In this document: positions 31,039 through 39,640 of the stretch, piece by piece
Layout: each line of letters begins with the position of its first letter
Numbering within the stretch: position 1 is the stretch's first letter
Source of the DNA: a virus
Virus record (IMG/VR): IMGVR_UViG_3300032246_002986
Location: 1-64,000 of that record
DNA length: 64,000 nt
Reading direction: 5' to 3' (one strand)
Notes under the pieces: model-generated
Told to the model about the DNA's origin: nothing
Seen by the model: only the letters and a program-made list of their open reading frames with translations
Database searches by the model: none
Translations under genes and position numbers: made by a program

Positions 31039-31995
31039 TTAAGCTACAGTCACGTTGCCCACATTAGTAAATGCGCCCCAAGTATTGGCCAAATATGTGG
31101 TGATAGGGGGATACACTGTGCCTACGGTTGCTGTGGTACCTACTACTGTGTCTCCAAAGTCAGATGCAGTTTTACCTGTACCTGTGGTATCTGCAGCCGC
31201 ATCCACAAAGCTGACTTTGATCAAAATCCTGTTGCCAGTGTCGCCATTGCCATTGATGTTAGTGCCACCAGTTGTGCTTGCTTCTATTTGTATATAGTTA
31301 GATGTGTAATCTGCTGCGCTGGGACTATCAAACACTTTAAACCAAATGGTGGGTGTACTTGTCAACTGATAATAACCACTGGTTGTCAAGTTAGTGCCTG
31401 GTGTGAACCCAGTGCCAGTGTATCCGCTAGTACTAGCTCTGATATACCAGGTGCCTAAACCAGTATTTAAAAAACTGTTCCAATAAGTACTTTTGTTATT
31501 ACCAGATAAACTAGTTCCACTGGCGTTAATTTGAATTTGACCGCCAGCATTAAAGAAATATCTAGCAGCATCACCTGATGGAAATGTTACCAGATAATAA
31601 AAAATAGCGTTGGTGGTCCAGGTGGTGCTACTGGATGTCGTACCTGTATTGAGAGTACCAGTACCAAAATTCGCATAATTTGTCAATTTGTTAGATTGTA
31701 AAGTAGTGATACTGCTACTCAGTGAGCTGAGATAAGTCACGATACCGCTAGCAGTCGGCCCAGTCAAACCAGTAGTGGTTCCACTGCTTTGATGTTGACT
31801 CATTGAGTTCATTCTGCTTATCATAGTTGCCCAGTCACTTGCGGCAACCACAGTGCTAGTACCTAGGTTAGTGCTTAGATTACCAGTTTGTCCATATCCA
31901 CTGGAACCACTTCCTGCACTCCATAAAGTGTTTACACTGGTTGCAAAACCATTGTAATCCGCACCCTGAATCAAACCACCTGATGAATATGCCAT
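31039..31995 (-). CDS. Virion structural or fibre-associated protein (318 aa)
   Basis: Ser/Thr/Gly-rich throughout, with short beta-forming segments and few charged residues, typical of phage fibre or decoration proteins. The N-terminus (MAYSSGGLIQGADYNGFATSVNTLWS) resembles small structural proteins of T4-like marine phages; a short helical region (DWATMISRMNSMSQ) follows. GGAAG precedes the ATG and a GATAAATA octamer lies 20 bases upstream, so late expression is likely. Exact place in the particle unknown. Confidence 0.65.
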   Translation of the reverse strand: MAYSSGGLIQGADYNGFATSVNTLWSAGSGSSGYGQTGNLSTNLGTSTVVAASDWATMISRMNSMSQHQSSGTTTGLTGPTASGIVTYLSSLSSSITTLQSNKLTNYANFGTGTLNTGTTSSSTTWTTNAIFYYLVTFPSGDAARYFFNAGGQIQINASGTSLSGNNKSTYWNSFLNTGLGTWYIRASTSGYTGTGFTPGTNLTTSGYYQLTSTPTIWFKVFDSPSAADYTSNYIQIEASTTGGTNINGNGDTGNRILIKVSFVDAAADTTGTGKTASDFGDTVVGTTATVGTVYPPITTYLANTWGAFTNVGNVTVA

Positions 31996-32014
31996 AACTT
32001 CCTATCCTTGTACC

Positions 32015-32022
32015 TATTTATC
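32015..32022 (-). promoter_or_regulatory. Late-promoter octamer GATAAATA
   Basis: Reads GATAAATA on the minus strand, overlapping the stop codon of the upstream fibre gene and ending 20 bases before the ATG at 31995. Close to the T4 late consensus TATAAATA. Confidence 0.6.
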
Positions 32023-33406
32023 TGACGCCAACAACCACTTGTATTAATTGTATGCTGTTGTCTTCTATGCTTTCCAAGGCCTTGCCTAGTATGCATCCTG
32101 GCACATATTTTTTGGGGTCCATTCTTTGACCAACTCCGGGATTAGTGCTTGTGACGATACAATCACCTTGAGCTACAGGACCTTGCACATTAACGGGGAC
32201 CTTGCCGGTTAGTGCTATGGGTAGTCCTGCGCTTTCCCCGTTGTCATTCATCAAGAATGCAGGGTAATCACTGAGCACCCCAGCTACTCTGGGATCGTAT
32301 TCTTTGTCGGTCATCTCCACTTCCGCTTGTCCACCGAATACCACGATTGCGTAGGGATGCAAGGGACTGCTGGGACGATAACATTCGGCCAAATCGGCGT
32401 ATTTTGCTGTGGTACTAGTACCATAAAAATTTATACCGTAGATGCTATTAAAGCTGCTGGTTGTGCTACCAATGTTTGCAGTTACATTGCTTAATGGCAC
32501 AACGCTATTTGCCACACGATAATTTGTAGCATACATATCACCAAACATAGTACTGGCTGTACCTATACTCTGGCTGTTGTTGCTACTAGGAACAACTGCG
32601 CCAGCCATTGTTAGACCAGTAAGTGTGCCTAAACTTGTTATGTTGCCCTGTGCTGCACGACTAACGGCAACCGCAGTTCCTAACAAATCACTATTAATTG
32701 CGCTGCTGACAGTCAAACCGGTCAATGTGCCTACGCTTGTCACATATGGTTGGTTATTTTGTGTCAATGTACCATACAGATTGGTACCTGATCCGCCAAA
32801 GATAGTGCTATTGACATTGAAACCAGGTTTAACAGTGCTAAATCCAGTGGTGTTGATGGGCGGACTAGCCGGTGTGAATTCCACATCCTTGCTGATGATA
32901 GCAGTGAGGATACCGTTGGCATACATAGCCAACACTACTCTGGGAGTACCATTGCTATCTATGATATCCAGCGGACGAGCTTGTGTCTCTTGTTGTGTGG
33001 TAGTATATACTGGACCAACTGTCTGCCACGCACTACCTGTGTATATTTTCAGCTGATTGTCGTTGGATTTATACCAAAGATCGCCCTGTGTCAGGCTATA
33101 GGTGGGCGCACTGCTGTCACTGTAGATGGTAGTGATGTTGCGCCACTGTGTACCAGTGTATACCAACAGGTAACCGTTGTGGATAGTCCCGTCCAGGCCT
33201 GTGGGATTGTAATAAATCTGCCCTTGCTGGGGGTTGCTGGGTCTGCTGGTACCAGCAAAATTTGTCATTATACTGACTAGATTTTGTTGCATCAACTCCC
33301 CATAATTTGGGTAGTTTTTACCAATCAAAACAAGACTGGTCGTGGTATTTCTTTCACCTGTACCAATCGAAAATGTGCCACTGGGTGCAACTATATTATA
33401 TGACAT
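32018..33406 (-). CDS. Tail-fibre-type protein A (462 aa)
   Basis: N-terminal module shared with three neighbours: S-L-V-L-I-G-K-N-Y...N-L-V...N-F...P-x-x-G-Q-I-Y-Y (about 24-67), followed by short W-containing beta repeats (W-Y-K-S-N-D). Then a repetitive Thr/Gly/Val middle resembling a trimeric beta-helix. The C-terminal 120 residues (from Y-A-D-L-A-E-C-Y) are clearly homologous to those of the next fibre gene and contain V-V-F-G-G, D-x-R-V-A-G-V and G-C-I-L-G-K. This end may be a self-processing or trimerising domain. Probably an adhesin of the tail. Confidence 0.75.
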   Translation of the reverse strand: MSYNIVAPSGTFSIGTGERNTTTSLVLIGKNYPNYGELMQQNLVSIMTNFAGTSRPSNPQQGQIYYNPTGLDGTIHNGYLLVYTGTQWRNITTIYSDSSAPTYSLTQGDLWYKSNDNQLKIYTGSAWQTVGPVYTTTQQETQARPLDIIDSNGTPRVVLAMYANGILTAIISKDVEFTPASPPINTTGFSTVKPGFNVNSTIFGGSGTNLYGTLTQNNQPYVTSVGTLTGLTVSSAINSDLLGTAVAVSRAAQGNITSLGTLTGLTMAGAVVPSSNNSQSIGTASTMFGDMYATNYRVANSVVPLSNVTANIGSTTSSFNSIYGINFYGTSTTAKYADLAECYRPSSPLHPYAIVVFGGQAEVEMTDKEYDPRVAGVLSDYPAFLMNDNGESAGLPIALTGKVPVNVQGPVAQGDCIVTSTNPGVGQRMDPKKYVPGCILGKALESIEDNSIQLIQVVVGVR

Positions 33407-33426
33407 GATCTCACCTTATACAAGTA

Positions 33427-33434
33427 TATTTATT
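33427..33434 (-). promoter_or_regulatory. Late-promoter-like octamer AATAAATA
   Basis: AATAAATA on the minus strand, 21 bases before the ATG at 33406 and overlapping the stop of the next fibre gene, the same geometry as the exact octamers at 32015 and 34851. Confidence 0.5.
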
Positions 33435-34830
33435 ATACACGACCAACTACTACTTCTATAACTTTTATAGTGTTTTCCAGATGATCTTCCAGACTTTTTC
33501 CTATTACACAACCAGGACAGTAAGAAATAGCGTCCATTCCTTGCCCTACTCCGGCAGTGCCGCTTGTGACGATTTGCTGGCCTTTCTGGACCGGTCCCCA
33601 TACAGCGCAAGGCACACGCCCCTGTAGTGCTATAGCCAGGTATGTTTCATCGTCGTTTTCGTTCATAAGATAAGCAGGATTGGTACTCACTACGCCGGCC
33701 ACTCTAGTATCGTGGCTCATATCCGTGGTAGTTATCTCTGCGGTACCACCAAATACTACTATGGTACCTGGAGGATAGTGCTGATCTGCTTTATATCTTT
33801 CAGCCAAATCTCCATATCTTGCAGTAGTACTGGTACCAACGAAACTGACGCCGTATACAGTGGACCAATAGGCAGTGGCATTGCCCAGCGTGATACTGTT
33901 GTTGCTGCTGGGTATGACCTGACCAGCTGATGTCAGCCCAGTCAAATTGCCCACGCTGGTGATGTTGGTTTGAGCAGCGGTACTGATAGTTCCCGTAAGT
34001 GTTGCACCAGTATTGCCTATCAATGATGCGTTGATTGTAGCCGCATACAATGTGCCGTTGACATTGGCTGTGCTGAATGTGCCAGTATTGGCTGTGTTAG
34101 CGCCAATGGCGCCGGTGAAATAACCTGTAAGTTGACCACCCGAACTTGTTGTGACACTTGTAGCTACCACACTGTTAGGTGTGTTGGCACCCAGTGCACC
34201 AGTTAGATATCCATTGACCTGACCGCCCGAACTTATGATAAGGTTGGCGGCTTGTGCCGTGCCGGTGGTTAAAATCGTACTGGTTAGAGTAAGGTTCGCC
34301 CCACTGAAAGTTGTGCCTGCGTTACCTATAGTCGCTGCATTTAGTGTTCCGGCAGTCAGTGTACCGTTTACTTGTGTGCTGCCAGTTGTGATACTGGTGA
34401 ATGATCCAGTGTTGGCTATGTTGGCGCCGACTGCACCGTTAAGATAACCGTTAACTCGACCACCGTTACTGGCATAGAGATTAGATGCAGTAAAGCTACT
34501 TGTAGCTGTTATGGTACTAGCAGTGATACTGGTGTTTACAACTAAACTACTTAGATGCCCGTAGACTGTCTGCCAGGTAGTACCGTCCCAGACGCACAGG
34601 TAATTGTTGACATTATCCCACCACACTTGTCCAGTTATGGGGTTGGCTGGGCCTGGGAAAGGACTGCTGAAATTTTCCAGCAGATACACGAAATTTTCGT
34701 TCAATGCTGTGCCATAAGTGGCATAGTTCTTGCCTATTAGCGTGAGGCTAGTTAAGGACGTGTCAATACTGTTGTCGTTCACTGTGCCCAGAGTAACTGT
34801 TTGGGCGTAATTCTTTATCGTATAGGCCAT
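33433..34830 (-). CDS. Tail-fibre-type protein B (465 aa)
   Basis: Same N-terminal module (S-L-T-L-I-G-K-N-Y-A-T-Y-G, V-W-W-D), a long region of short repeats of the type G-Q-V-N-G-Y-L-x-G-A-x-G-A-N and I-x-N-T-G, and a C-terminal domain beginning Y-G-D-L-A-E-R-Y, homologous to protein A (A-G-V-V-S-T-N-P-A-Y-L-M-N; C-P-G-C-V-I-G-K). The repeats predict a fibrous trimer. Preceded by an exact GATAAATA. Likely host-recognition fibre; paralogue of A. Confidence 0.77.
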   Translation of the reverse strand: MAYTIKNYAQTVTLGTVNDNSIDTSLTSLTLIGKNYATYGTALNENFVYLLENFSSPFPGPANPITGQVWWDNVNNYLCVWDGTTWQTVYGHLSSLVVNTSITASTITATSSFTASNLYASNGGRVNGYLNGAVGANIANTGSFTSITTGSTQVNGTLTAGTLNAATIGNAGTTFSGANLTLTSTILTTGTAQAANLIISSGGQVNGYLTGALGANTPNSVVATSVTTSSGGQLTGYFTGAIGANTANTGTFSTANVNGTLYAATINASLIGNTGATLTGTISTAAQTNITSVGNLTGLTSAGQVIPSSNNSITLGNATAYWSTVYGVSFVGTSTTARYGDLAERYKADQHYPPGTIVVFGGTAEITTTDMSHDTRVAGVVSTNPAYLMNENDDETYLAIALQGRVPCAVWGPVQKGQQIVTSGTAGVGQGMDAISYCPGCVIGKSLEDHLENTIKVIEVVVGRV

Positions 34831-34850
34831 TGCTATCCACCGGTTAATAA

Positions 34851-34858
34851 TATTTATC
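34851..34858 (-). promoter_or_regulatory. Late-promoter octamer GATAAATA
   Basis: Exact GATAAATA on the minus strand in the 50-base gap before fibre gene B, ending 21 bases upstream of its ATG at 34830. Confidence 0.62.
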
Positions 34859-34880
34859 TAGGATGGAAAAATGATATTTT

Positions 34881-35999
34881 TTAATCTAAGCCGGTGCCGC
34901 TGCCGTCCGTGCCTGTTGCACCCGTACCACCAGTTCCATTGGGGTCGCCGGTGCCCGAATCATTTCCCGTGTCTATCACAGGACAAGGATCTGGCACATA
35001 CACACGTGGAGCGTGTGTGGTCGCAGGGCAAGCTGTGTAACCCATATAAGTGCTGTAACTAAGTTGAGTGAACAGGCAATTAAGGCCGGTCTTGTATCTT
35101 CCGGAATTGTCCGGATTGGCCACATAATATCCCGGACCGTTTTCTATGTACGGACCCTGATTTTGTATAGGTCCTGCACCCAACGGGTTCCTGGGACCAG
35201 ATCCCACACCAGGAAATATTGCTGCTCCACATATACCCATGCTTATGGTGTCGCTGAATATTCCACCATAACCCCAAGCACGGGCCACAGGTCTGGCAGT
35301 ATATCCGTCCCATTCCACTTCATAAATGTGTTGGAAACTGGTATCGGTAGTTCCAGCATCCCACTTGACCAATGCCGCTTCATTCTGAAAAAAACTGAAA
35401 TTTTCAGGAAAAACTCTGCCAGTCAACTGTTCTCTACCGTCGTATCTTAATCCTGTATTTCCAGCGCCAAAACTTATAGCATCCGAATACGGATGGGGTA
35501 TATTGTAAGGCACATTATATACGCCGCTGGCATTGGGTAAGAGATAATGTGAGATATAATTTGCAGGTCTGCCTATCTGCAGATATACTTCCACCACTTG
35601 ATTGACTGATAAGTTGTTGGTAAAAAATCCCGGGCTATCCTTGCCATAATTATCAGGTGTACCGAAATATACTGGTATCACTACCCAGGTTCCCGCAGCA
35701 GGCCTATCCAATGCTTCGAACACATCCATGGGTATACCTGGTAGATAATATGTGTTGACACCAGGACACTGGCGTTGTTGGCCTATTATCTGTACAATTC
35801 CTGTTCCGCAAGCGAAGGGCGGTGTGAATCTTTTACCATAGAAATACTCGAAATTTAACGTATTCTGAATGAATCTACCATAACCACCGTCATCTGTCCA
35901 CCAATTCTGGTAGTAATAGGATCCTAGATCCGATCCATAACTGTGCGGTTCGTCAATGATATCTTGGAAACTGAGCACACCGCTTGTTTTAATTGTCAT
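34881..35999 (-). CDS. Virion structural protein with Gly/Thr-rich tail (372 aa)
   Basis: N-terminus MTIKTSGVLSFQDI is a short motif I recognise from phage fibre or tail proteins. The middle is rich in Tyr, Pro and Gly (YYYQNWWTDDGGYGRF, FYGKRFTPPFACGTG) and predicted all-beta; several cysteines are spread along it. The last 35 residues are a low-complexity run of Gly, Thr, Asp and Ser. It overlaps the S74-type fibre gene by 11 bases and so is co-transcribed with it. Exact function unknown. Confidence 0.62.
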   Translation of the reverse strand: MTIKTSGVLSFQDIIDEPHSYGSDLGSYYYQNWWTDDGGYGRFIQNTLNFEYFYGKRFTPPFACGTGIVQIIGQQRQCPGVNTYYLPGIPMDVFEALDRPAAGTWVVIPVYFGTPDNYGKDSPGFFTNNLSVNQVVEVYLQIGRPANYISHYLLPNASGVYNVPYNIPHPYSDAISFGAGNTGLRYDGREQLTGRVFPENFSFFQNEAALVKWDAGTTDTSFQHIYEVEWDGYTARPVARAWGYGGIFSDTISMGICGAAIFPGVGSGPRNPLGAGPIQNQGPYIENGPGYYVANPDNSGRYKTGLNCLFTQLSYSTYMGYTACPATTHAPRVYVPDPCPVIDTGNDSGTGDPNGTGGTGATGTDGSGTGLD

Positions 36000-38007
36000 T
36001 TAGCTTATCCTGCAGGATGGCTACCTTTTCATTCAGCGTTTTGATAGCTTCTATCAACAGCGGAACGATCTTTTCGTAATCCACTGCCAGTTTGCCATTA
36101 GTTCGTTCCACCACCGCTTCAGGAAGGATGTTCTGTATTTCTTGTGCTATCACACCCACATCGTGTTTACGGATAAAATGGCCATCTTCGCCGCCATGGT
36201 ATGTCAAATATTCGTCTGACCAATCGAACTCCACTCCGTTTATCTGGCATACTTTAGCCAGTGCATCTGGAATTTTAACGATATTTTCTTTCAGTGTTTT
36301 GTCGCTGGCAGTAAAGCTGAAAATGTTATCTGCTGCACGAATGGTTCCTGGTGCTCCGCTAGATGTGTTTGCTGCCAGAGCAGAACCTGCTATGCCGCTG
36401 CTGCTGTTGATATTGCCGCCAGCAGTGATGCCGTTAACCACGGTGATGCTATTACCAACGTTCAATCTTTTGGTTATGCCTACACCACCGTAAAAAAGAC
36501 TGGGGCCGCTGGAATAACTGGTACTATCTGATGTGCTGCTTACACCCAATGTGGCTGTGGTTACATATCCTGTGGTAAGGAGATTGGTAACACCAGTATA
36601 ACCGCCTGATGTTATTAAATTTAGATTGTTGGTGCCCACGATACTATCACTACCACCAAAAATACTAACATTGCCGCTTACAAGTGCAGGAGTGTATACC
36701 GCCGTATTGGCATAAAGGTTGGTAGAGCTGGGTATGCTCCAAGCACCATTCGTATATACCAAACGATCAGTATTATTGACCACTACAGCAAGACCATTTC
36801 CGTCGGTCCTGCCTTGGATGGCACTGTTTCCAGTTGTGCCTTTGAAATAAATGGTGCTGGTTCCATTCAATTTTTCGTTGCCATTGACTGTGAGCACTTC
36901 ACTGCTGTCGGTAGTAGCTATGCTCACTTGTGTAGCATCTATGTTATTGGCGCTGAGAGTGTCGCTCACTGCCACATTTGCCACATTGACATTCGCTGCA
37001 ATCGTGGCACTGTCGGACAATGTTATGCTGGAGAACGATGCAGCACCGGTGACACTCAACGTGCTCTGTAATGCCGCGGCACCTGAAATGCTTAAGGTGC
37101 CCGTACCTGTTATGTTTTGGGAATTTAAATTCACACTCTCCACTGTACTGATGAATTTAACATAGCCGTTGGAAAAGATTTTTTGTGCCAAGATGTTGTT
37201 ACCAATACTGTTGGTCACATTCACATTGATGTTACTACCGGCAGTATTATTGGTGAGGGTTGTGTAGGTGCTCGTTGTAGCTACAGATAATGTATTGTTG
37301 TTTCCCAGATTTACTGTGTTTTTAAAATTTTGCACACCATAGAAATTATTGTTTACATCCAGACGAGCATAATTTGCAGCAACCACATTGCCCAACTGTT
37401 CTGAATTGGTGGCACTACCATCGAAATTATAACCTATGGCATTGTTTATGCCCGGTTTCAGACTGATGAAACCTGCGATGCCAGGTTCAGGATAAAAAGT
37501 ATCATTAGCGATTATACTGACCAACACGTTATGGTTGTAAATTTTCGTTACCACATAGCTGTTGTTGTTTATATCTGCCAGGGTATCTACTTCGAAACCG
37601 CTTTTTTGTTGTGCAGAACTATAAATGGGGCTGATTATACGGTAACTGGCTGTGTTTTCATCATAATACTTCAGCTGCTGCGTGTTGCTGTCATACCAGA
37701 AATCTCCGGTTTTGTTTGTGGTAGGGGCCACCGTGCTGTTGACAACATTGTTCAATGTCCTGAAATTAGCATCATATACTTTAAGTTGTCTGTGTGTTGT
37801 ATCGAACCATAATTGCCCAGTCTGGGGATGTAATGGACTATCACTGTTAGCGAAATTTTCCATCAGTTTCACAAAACTTTCTGCGATGATCTCGCTGTAA
37901 GCTGTGTAACCTATGCCAACTAATTGCAAGCTGGTGTCATTATTCAAACTGCCGTCCTGGACGGTAGTGACTAGATTATTTGATGAATTTCTTACGCTAT
38001 AGCTCAT
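35989..38007 (-). CDS. Tail fibre with C-terminal S74 self-cleaving chaperone (672 aa)
   Basis: N-terminal module shared with fibres A, B and the C1q-type protein (about residues 20-90, L-Q-L-V-G-I-G-Y and G-Q-L-W-F-D). Residues about 200-560 are a Ser/Thr/Val/Asn-rich repetitive shaft. The last 110 residues begin S-D-K-T-L-K-E-N-I and continue G-V-E-F-D-W and H-D-V-G-V-I-A-Q-E-I-Q, the Peptidase_S74 intramolecular chaperone that trimerises the fibre and cleaves itself off at the Ser of S-D-K. A terminal coiled coil (IKTLNEKVAILQDKL) is typical. Exact late octamer upstream. Confidence 0.88.
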   Translation of the reverse strand: MSYSVRNSSNNLVTTVQDGSLNNDTSLQLVGIGYTAYSEIIAESFVKLMENFANSDSPLHPQTGQLWFDTTHRQLKVYDANFRTLNNVVNSTVAPTTNKTGDFWYDSNTQQLKYYDENTASYRIISPIYSSAQQKSGFEVDTLADINNNSYVVTKIYNHNVLVSIIANDTFYPEPGIAGFISLKPGINNAIGYNFDGSATNSEQLGNVVAANYARLDVNNNFYGVQNFKNTVNLGNNNTLSVATTSTYTTLTNNTAGSNINVNVTNSIGNNILAQKIFSNGYVKFISTVESVNLNSQNITGTGTLSISGAAALQSTLSVTGAASFSSITLSDSATIAANVNVANVAVSDTLSANNIDATQVSIATTDSSEVLTVNGNEKLNGTSTIYFKGTTGNSAIQGRTDGNGLAVVVNNTDRLVYTNGAWSIPSSTNLYANTAVYTPALVSGNVSIFGGSDSIVGTNNLNLITSGGYTGVTNLLTTGYVTTATLGVSSTSDSTSYSSGPSLFYGGVGITKRLNVGNSITVVNGITAGGNINSSSGIAGSALAANTSSGAPGTIRAADNIFSFTASDKTLKENIVKIPDALAKVCQINGVEFDWSDEYLTYHGGEDGHFIRKHDVGVIAQEIQNILPEAVVERTNGKLAVDYEKIVPLLIEAIKTLNEKVAILQDKLNDN

Positions 38008-38022
38008 TATGTTTCCCCTGAT

Positions 38023-38030
38023 TATTTATC
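38023..38030 (-). promoter_or_regulatory. Late-promoter octamer GATAAATA
   Basis: Exact GATAAATA on the minus strand, 16 bases before the ATG of the S74-type fibre gene at 38007, followed by an AGGGGAAAC ribosome site. Confidence 0.6.
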
Positions 38031-38033
38031 AGG

Positions 38034-38954
38034 TTAACCTACGAGACTGATGCTCATATTGCTGTATTTGTAATCTATGACGCCCAAGCTATCAGCACTC
38101 ACTTCCATCTGTAGGATATCACCCTGATTGCAGGTCAATAATCCAGTGGCAGTCATGGGAATACTGACAGAATTGGTATGATATGCACGACTCATTACAG
38201 GCGTAGCTGCTTGATTCTGGTACCAGACCACCTGTTGATTGGTGGCAGTATTATAACCCAAACTATAGACAGTACCAGAGACTTGATATACCCCAGCCAC
38301 AGGACAAGTAAACACGCCTGTACTGGTATTGAAGTAGTTTCCAGTATTGATAGCAACTGTGCTGGGTTTCCAAGTTGTTAATTGGGTCAGTCCAGAGCCA
38401 GTTATCACTGAATTATATACATATCCACTACCGCTGAAGTTAGGATTGTATGGTACACTCATCAGTCCACTTGCCGACACTCTAAACACATTGTTACCAC
38501 CAATCTGGACAATGAAGCTGTTGGTACCACTTATTTTGTTCAGTCCATCATTCGTGGTATTTGGCCCGATAGTGATCCACTGTAAAGTGTCATAAAATTT
38601 CAGCTGCTGATTGGCCAGGTCCCACCACAGGTCGTTCTGTTGGGCACTGGTAGGCGTGGTGCTGCTGTAAATGATATTGGCTAAACTTTGCCAGCTGTTG
38701 CTAGCAGTGCCAGCTCGATAGTATTTCAACTGGTGATTGTAATTGTCATACCAAAGTTGTCCCACCAATGGTGATAACGGAGCACTGACGTTGCTGAAAT
38801 TCTGCAACATATAAACCAGATTCTGGTTTAATAATTGTCCATAAGTGGGAAAGTTCTTGCCCACAAGAGTTAGACTTGTGCTGGTGGTATCTATAGTTCC
38901 ATCTTGTACAGTAGCAAGGGCAGTACCGTCGCTGTTATTAATAAAAAAGCTCAT
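38034..38954 (-). CDS. Tail-fibre-type protein with C1q-like C-terminus (306 aa)
   Basis: Shares the N-terminal module (S-L-T-L-V-G-K-N-F-P-T-Y-G...N-F-S...G-Q-L-W-Y-D, about 28-71) and a W-W-D/L-K-F-Y-D repeat. The last 110 residues read as a C1q/TNF-like jelly roll: N-T-G-N-Y-F-N-T-S-T-G-V-F-T-C-P-V-A-G-V-Y, later G-D-I-L-Q-M-E-V and a closing M-S-I-S-L-V-G. Such domains form compact trimeric heads used for receptor binding. Likely an adhesin. Confidence 0.78.
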   Translation of the reverse strand: MSFFINNSDGTALATVQDGTIDTTSTSLTLVGKNFPTYGQLLNQNLVYMLQNFSNVSAPLSPLVGQLWYDNYNHQLKYYRAGTASNSWQSLANIIYSSTTPTSAQQNDLWWDLANQQLKFYDTLQWITIGPNTTNDGLNKISGTNSFIVQIGGNNVFRVSASGLMSVPYNPNFSGSGYVYNSVITGSGLTQLTTWKPSTVAINTGNYFNTSTGVFTCPVAGVYQVSGTVYSLGYNTATNQQVVWYQNQAATPVMSRAYHTNSVSIPMTATGLLTCNQGDILQMEVSADSLGVIDYKYSNMSISLVG

Positions 38955-38959
38955 TTTTA

Positions 38960-39640
38960 TTATCCTTGGCTACTTAAATTGGTGAGAGTCTGGATTCTCA
39001 CTGTGTAGTCTATCTGTATCAAACGATTCAAACTTTTCTGTATGGGATGGAAGACCACGTGAGTGATCAAATTTCCAGTATTGGGAGTTCCAGCCCAGCT
39101 TTTCAATCCCAGCTCGTCGAATACAAACTGATCATTGAAATTGGTGGTGTTGTCGAACGCCTGCTGCTGACCAGGTTCGCCATAATCCAGGGTACAAGAG
39201 ACGAATATATCGCTGTACACTGTACCCGTAACGTGGCGGATTTCCAATTTGTTGCGTGTGGGATCCAGGTTGTAGGTGCTGTTGCTGTCCACGCTTTTGT
39301 AATATGTCTGGTTATACAAGCTGGCGCTGGAACCTGAAGTATTAGTGGGCAGATAAGTTATCACTCCCGTGGGATCCACACTGGTTCCACCGTTGCCCAG
39401 TGCCAATTCGCTTATGAATCCATATCCAGTATTAGCTAAACTTTGCGCCAGAGCATAACTGAAATTTTCATAATGGATGGCATTCCTTTTGTCCACAAAC
39501 ACTTCTCCAATATCAGGATCAAATATTTTAATGTGTCCTTGCACATATACGCCGGACTTTTCGTTGGTTTCAGACATTTTTTCTTTCCAAGATTGTTCTA
39601 CTGGATTATTTATCTGCACTGTATCTTGTGGTTCATTCAT
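38960..39640 (-). CDS. Conserved virion structural protein, probably baseplate/fibre associated (226 aa; start 39640 or 39577)
   Basis: Conserved core from about residue 30: G-H-I-K-I-F-D, K-R-N-A-I-H-Y-E-N-F-S, L-G-N-G-G-T-S-V-D-P-T-G, I-T-Y-L-P-T-N-T, and a C-terminal F-H-P-I-Q-K-S-L-N-R...I-D-Y-T-V-R-I-Q. I remember this as a structural protein of T4-like marine phages, but its exact role is not known to me. Two starts are plausible: 39640, abutting the giant gene's stop, and 39577, with GGAAAG and a GATAAATA octamer upstream. Confidence 0.7.
   Translation of the reverse strand: MNEPQDTVQINNPVEQSWKEKMSETNEKSGVYVQGHIKIFDPDIGEVFVDKRNAIHYENFSYALAQSLANTGYGFISELALGNGGTSVDPTGVITYLPTNTSGSSASLYNQTYYKSVDSNSTYNLDPTRNKLEIRHVTGTVYSDIFVSCTLDYGEPGQQQAFDNTTNFNDQFVFDELGLKSWAGTPNTGNLITHVVFHPIQKSLNRLIQIDYTVRIQTLTNLSSQG
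39607..39614 (-). promoter_or_regulatory. Late-promoter octamer GATAAATA inside the 5' end of the structural gene
   Basis: Exact GATAAATA on the minus strand, inside the longer reading of the gene and 30 bases before the alternative ATG at 39577. If used, only the shorter protein is made from this promoter. Confidence 0.4.
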
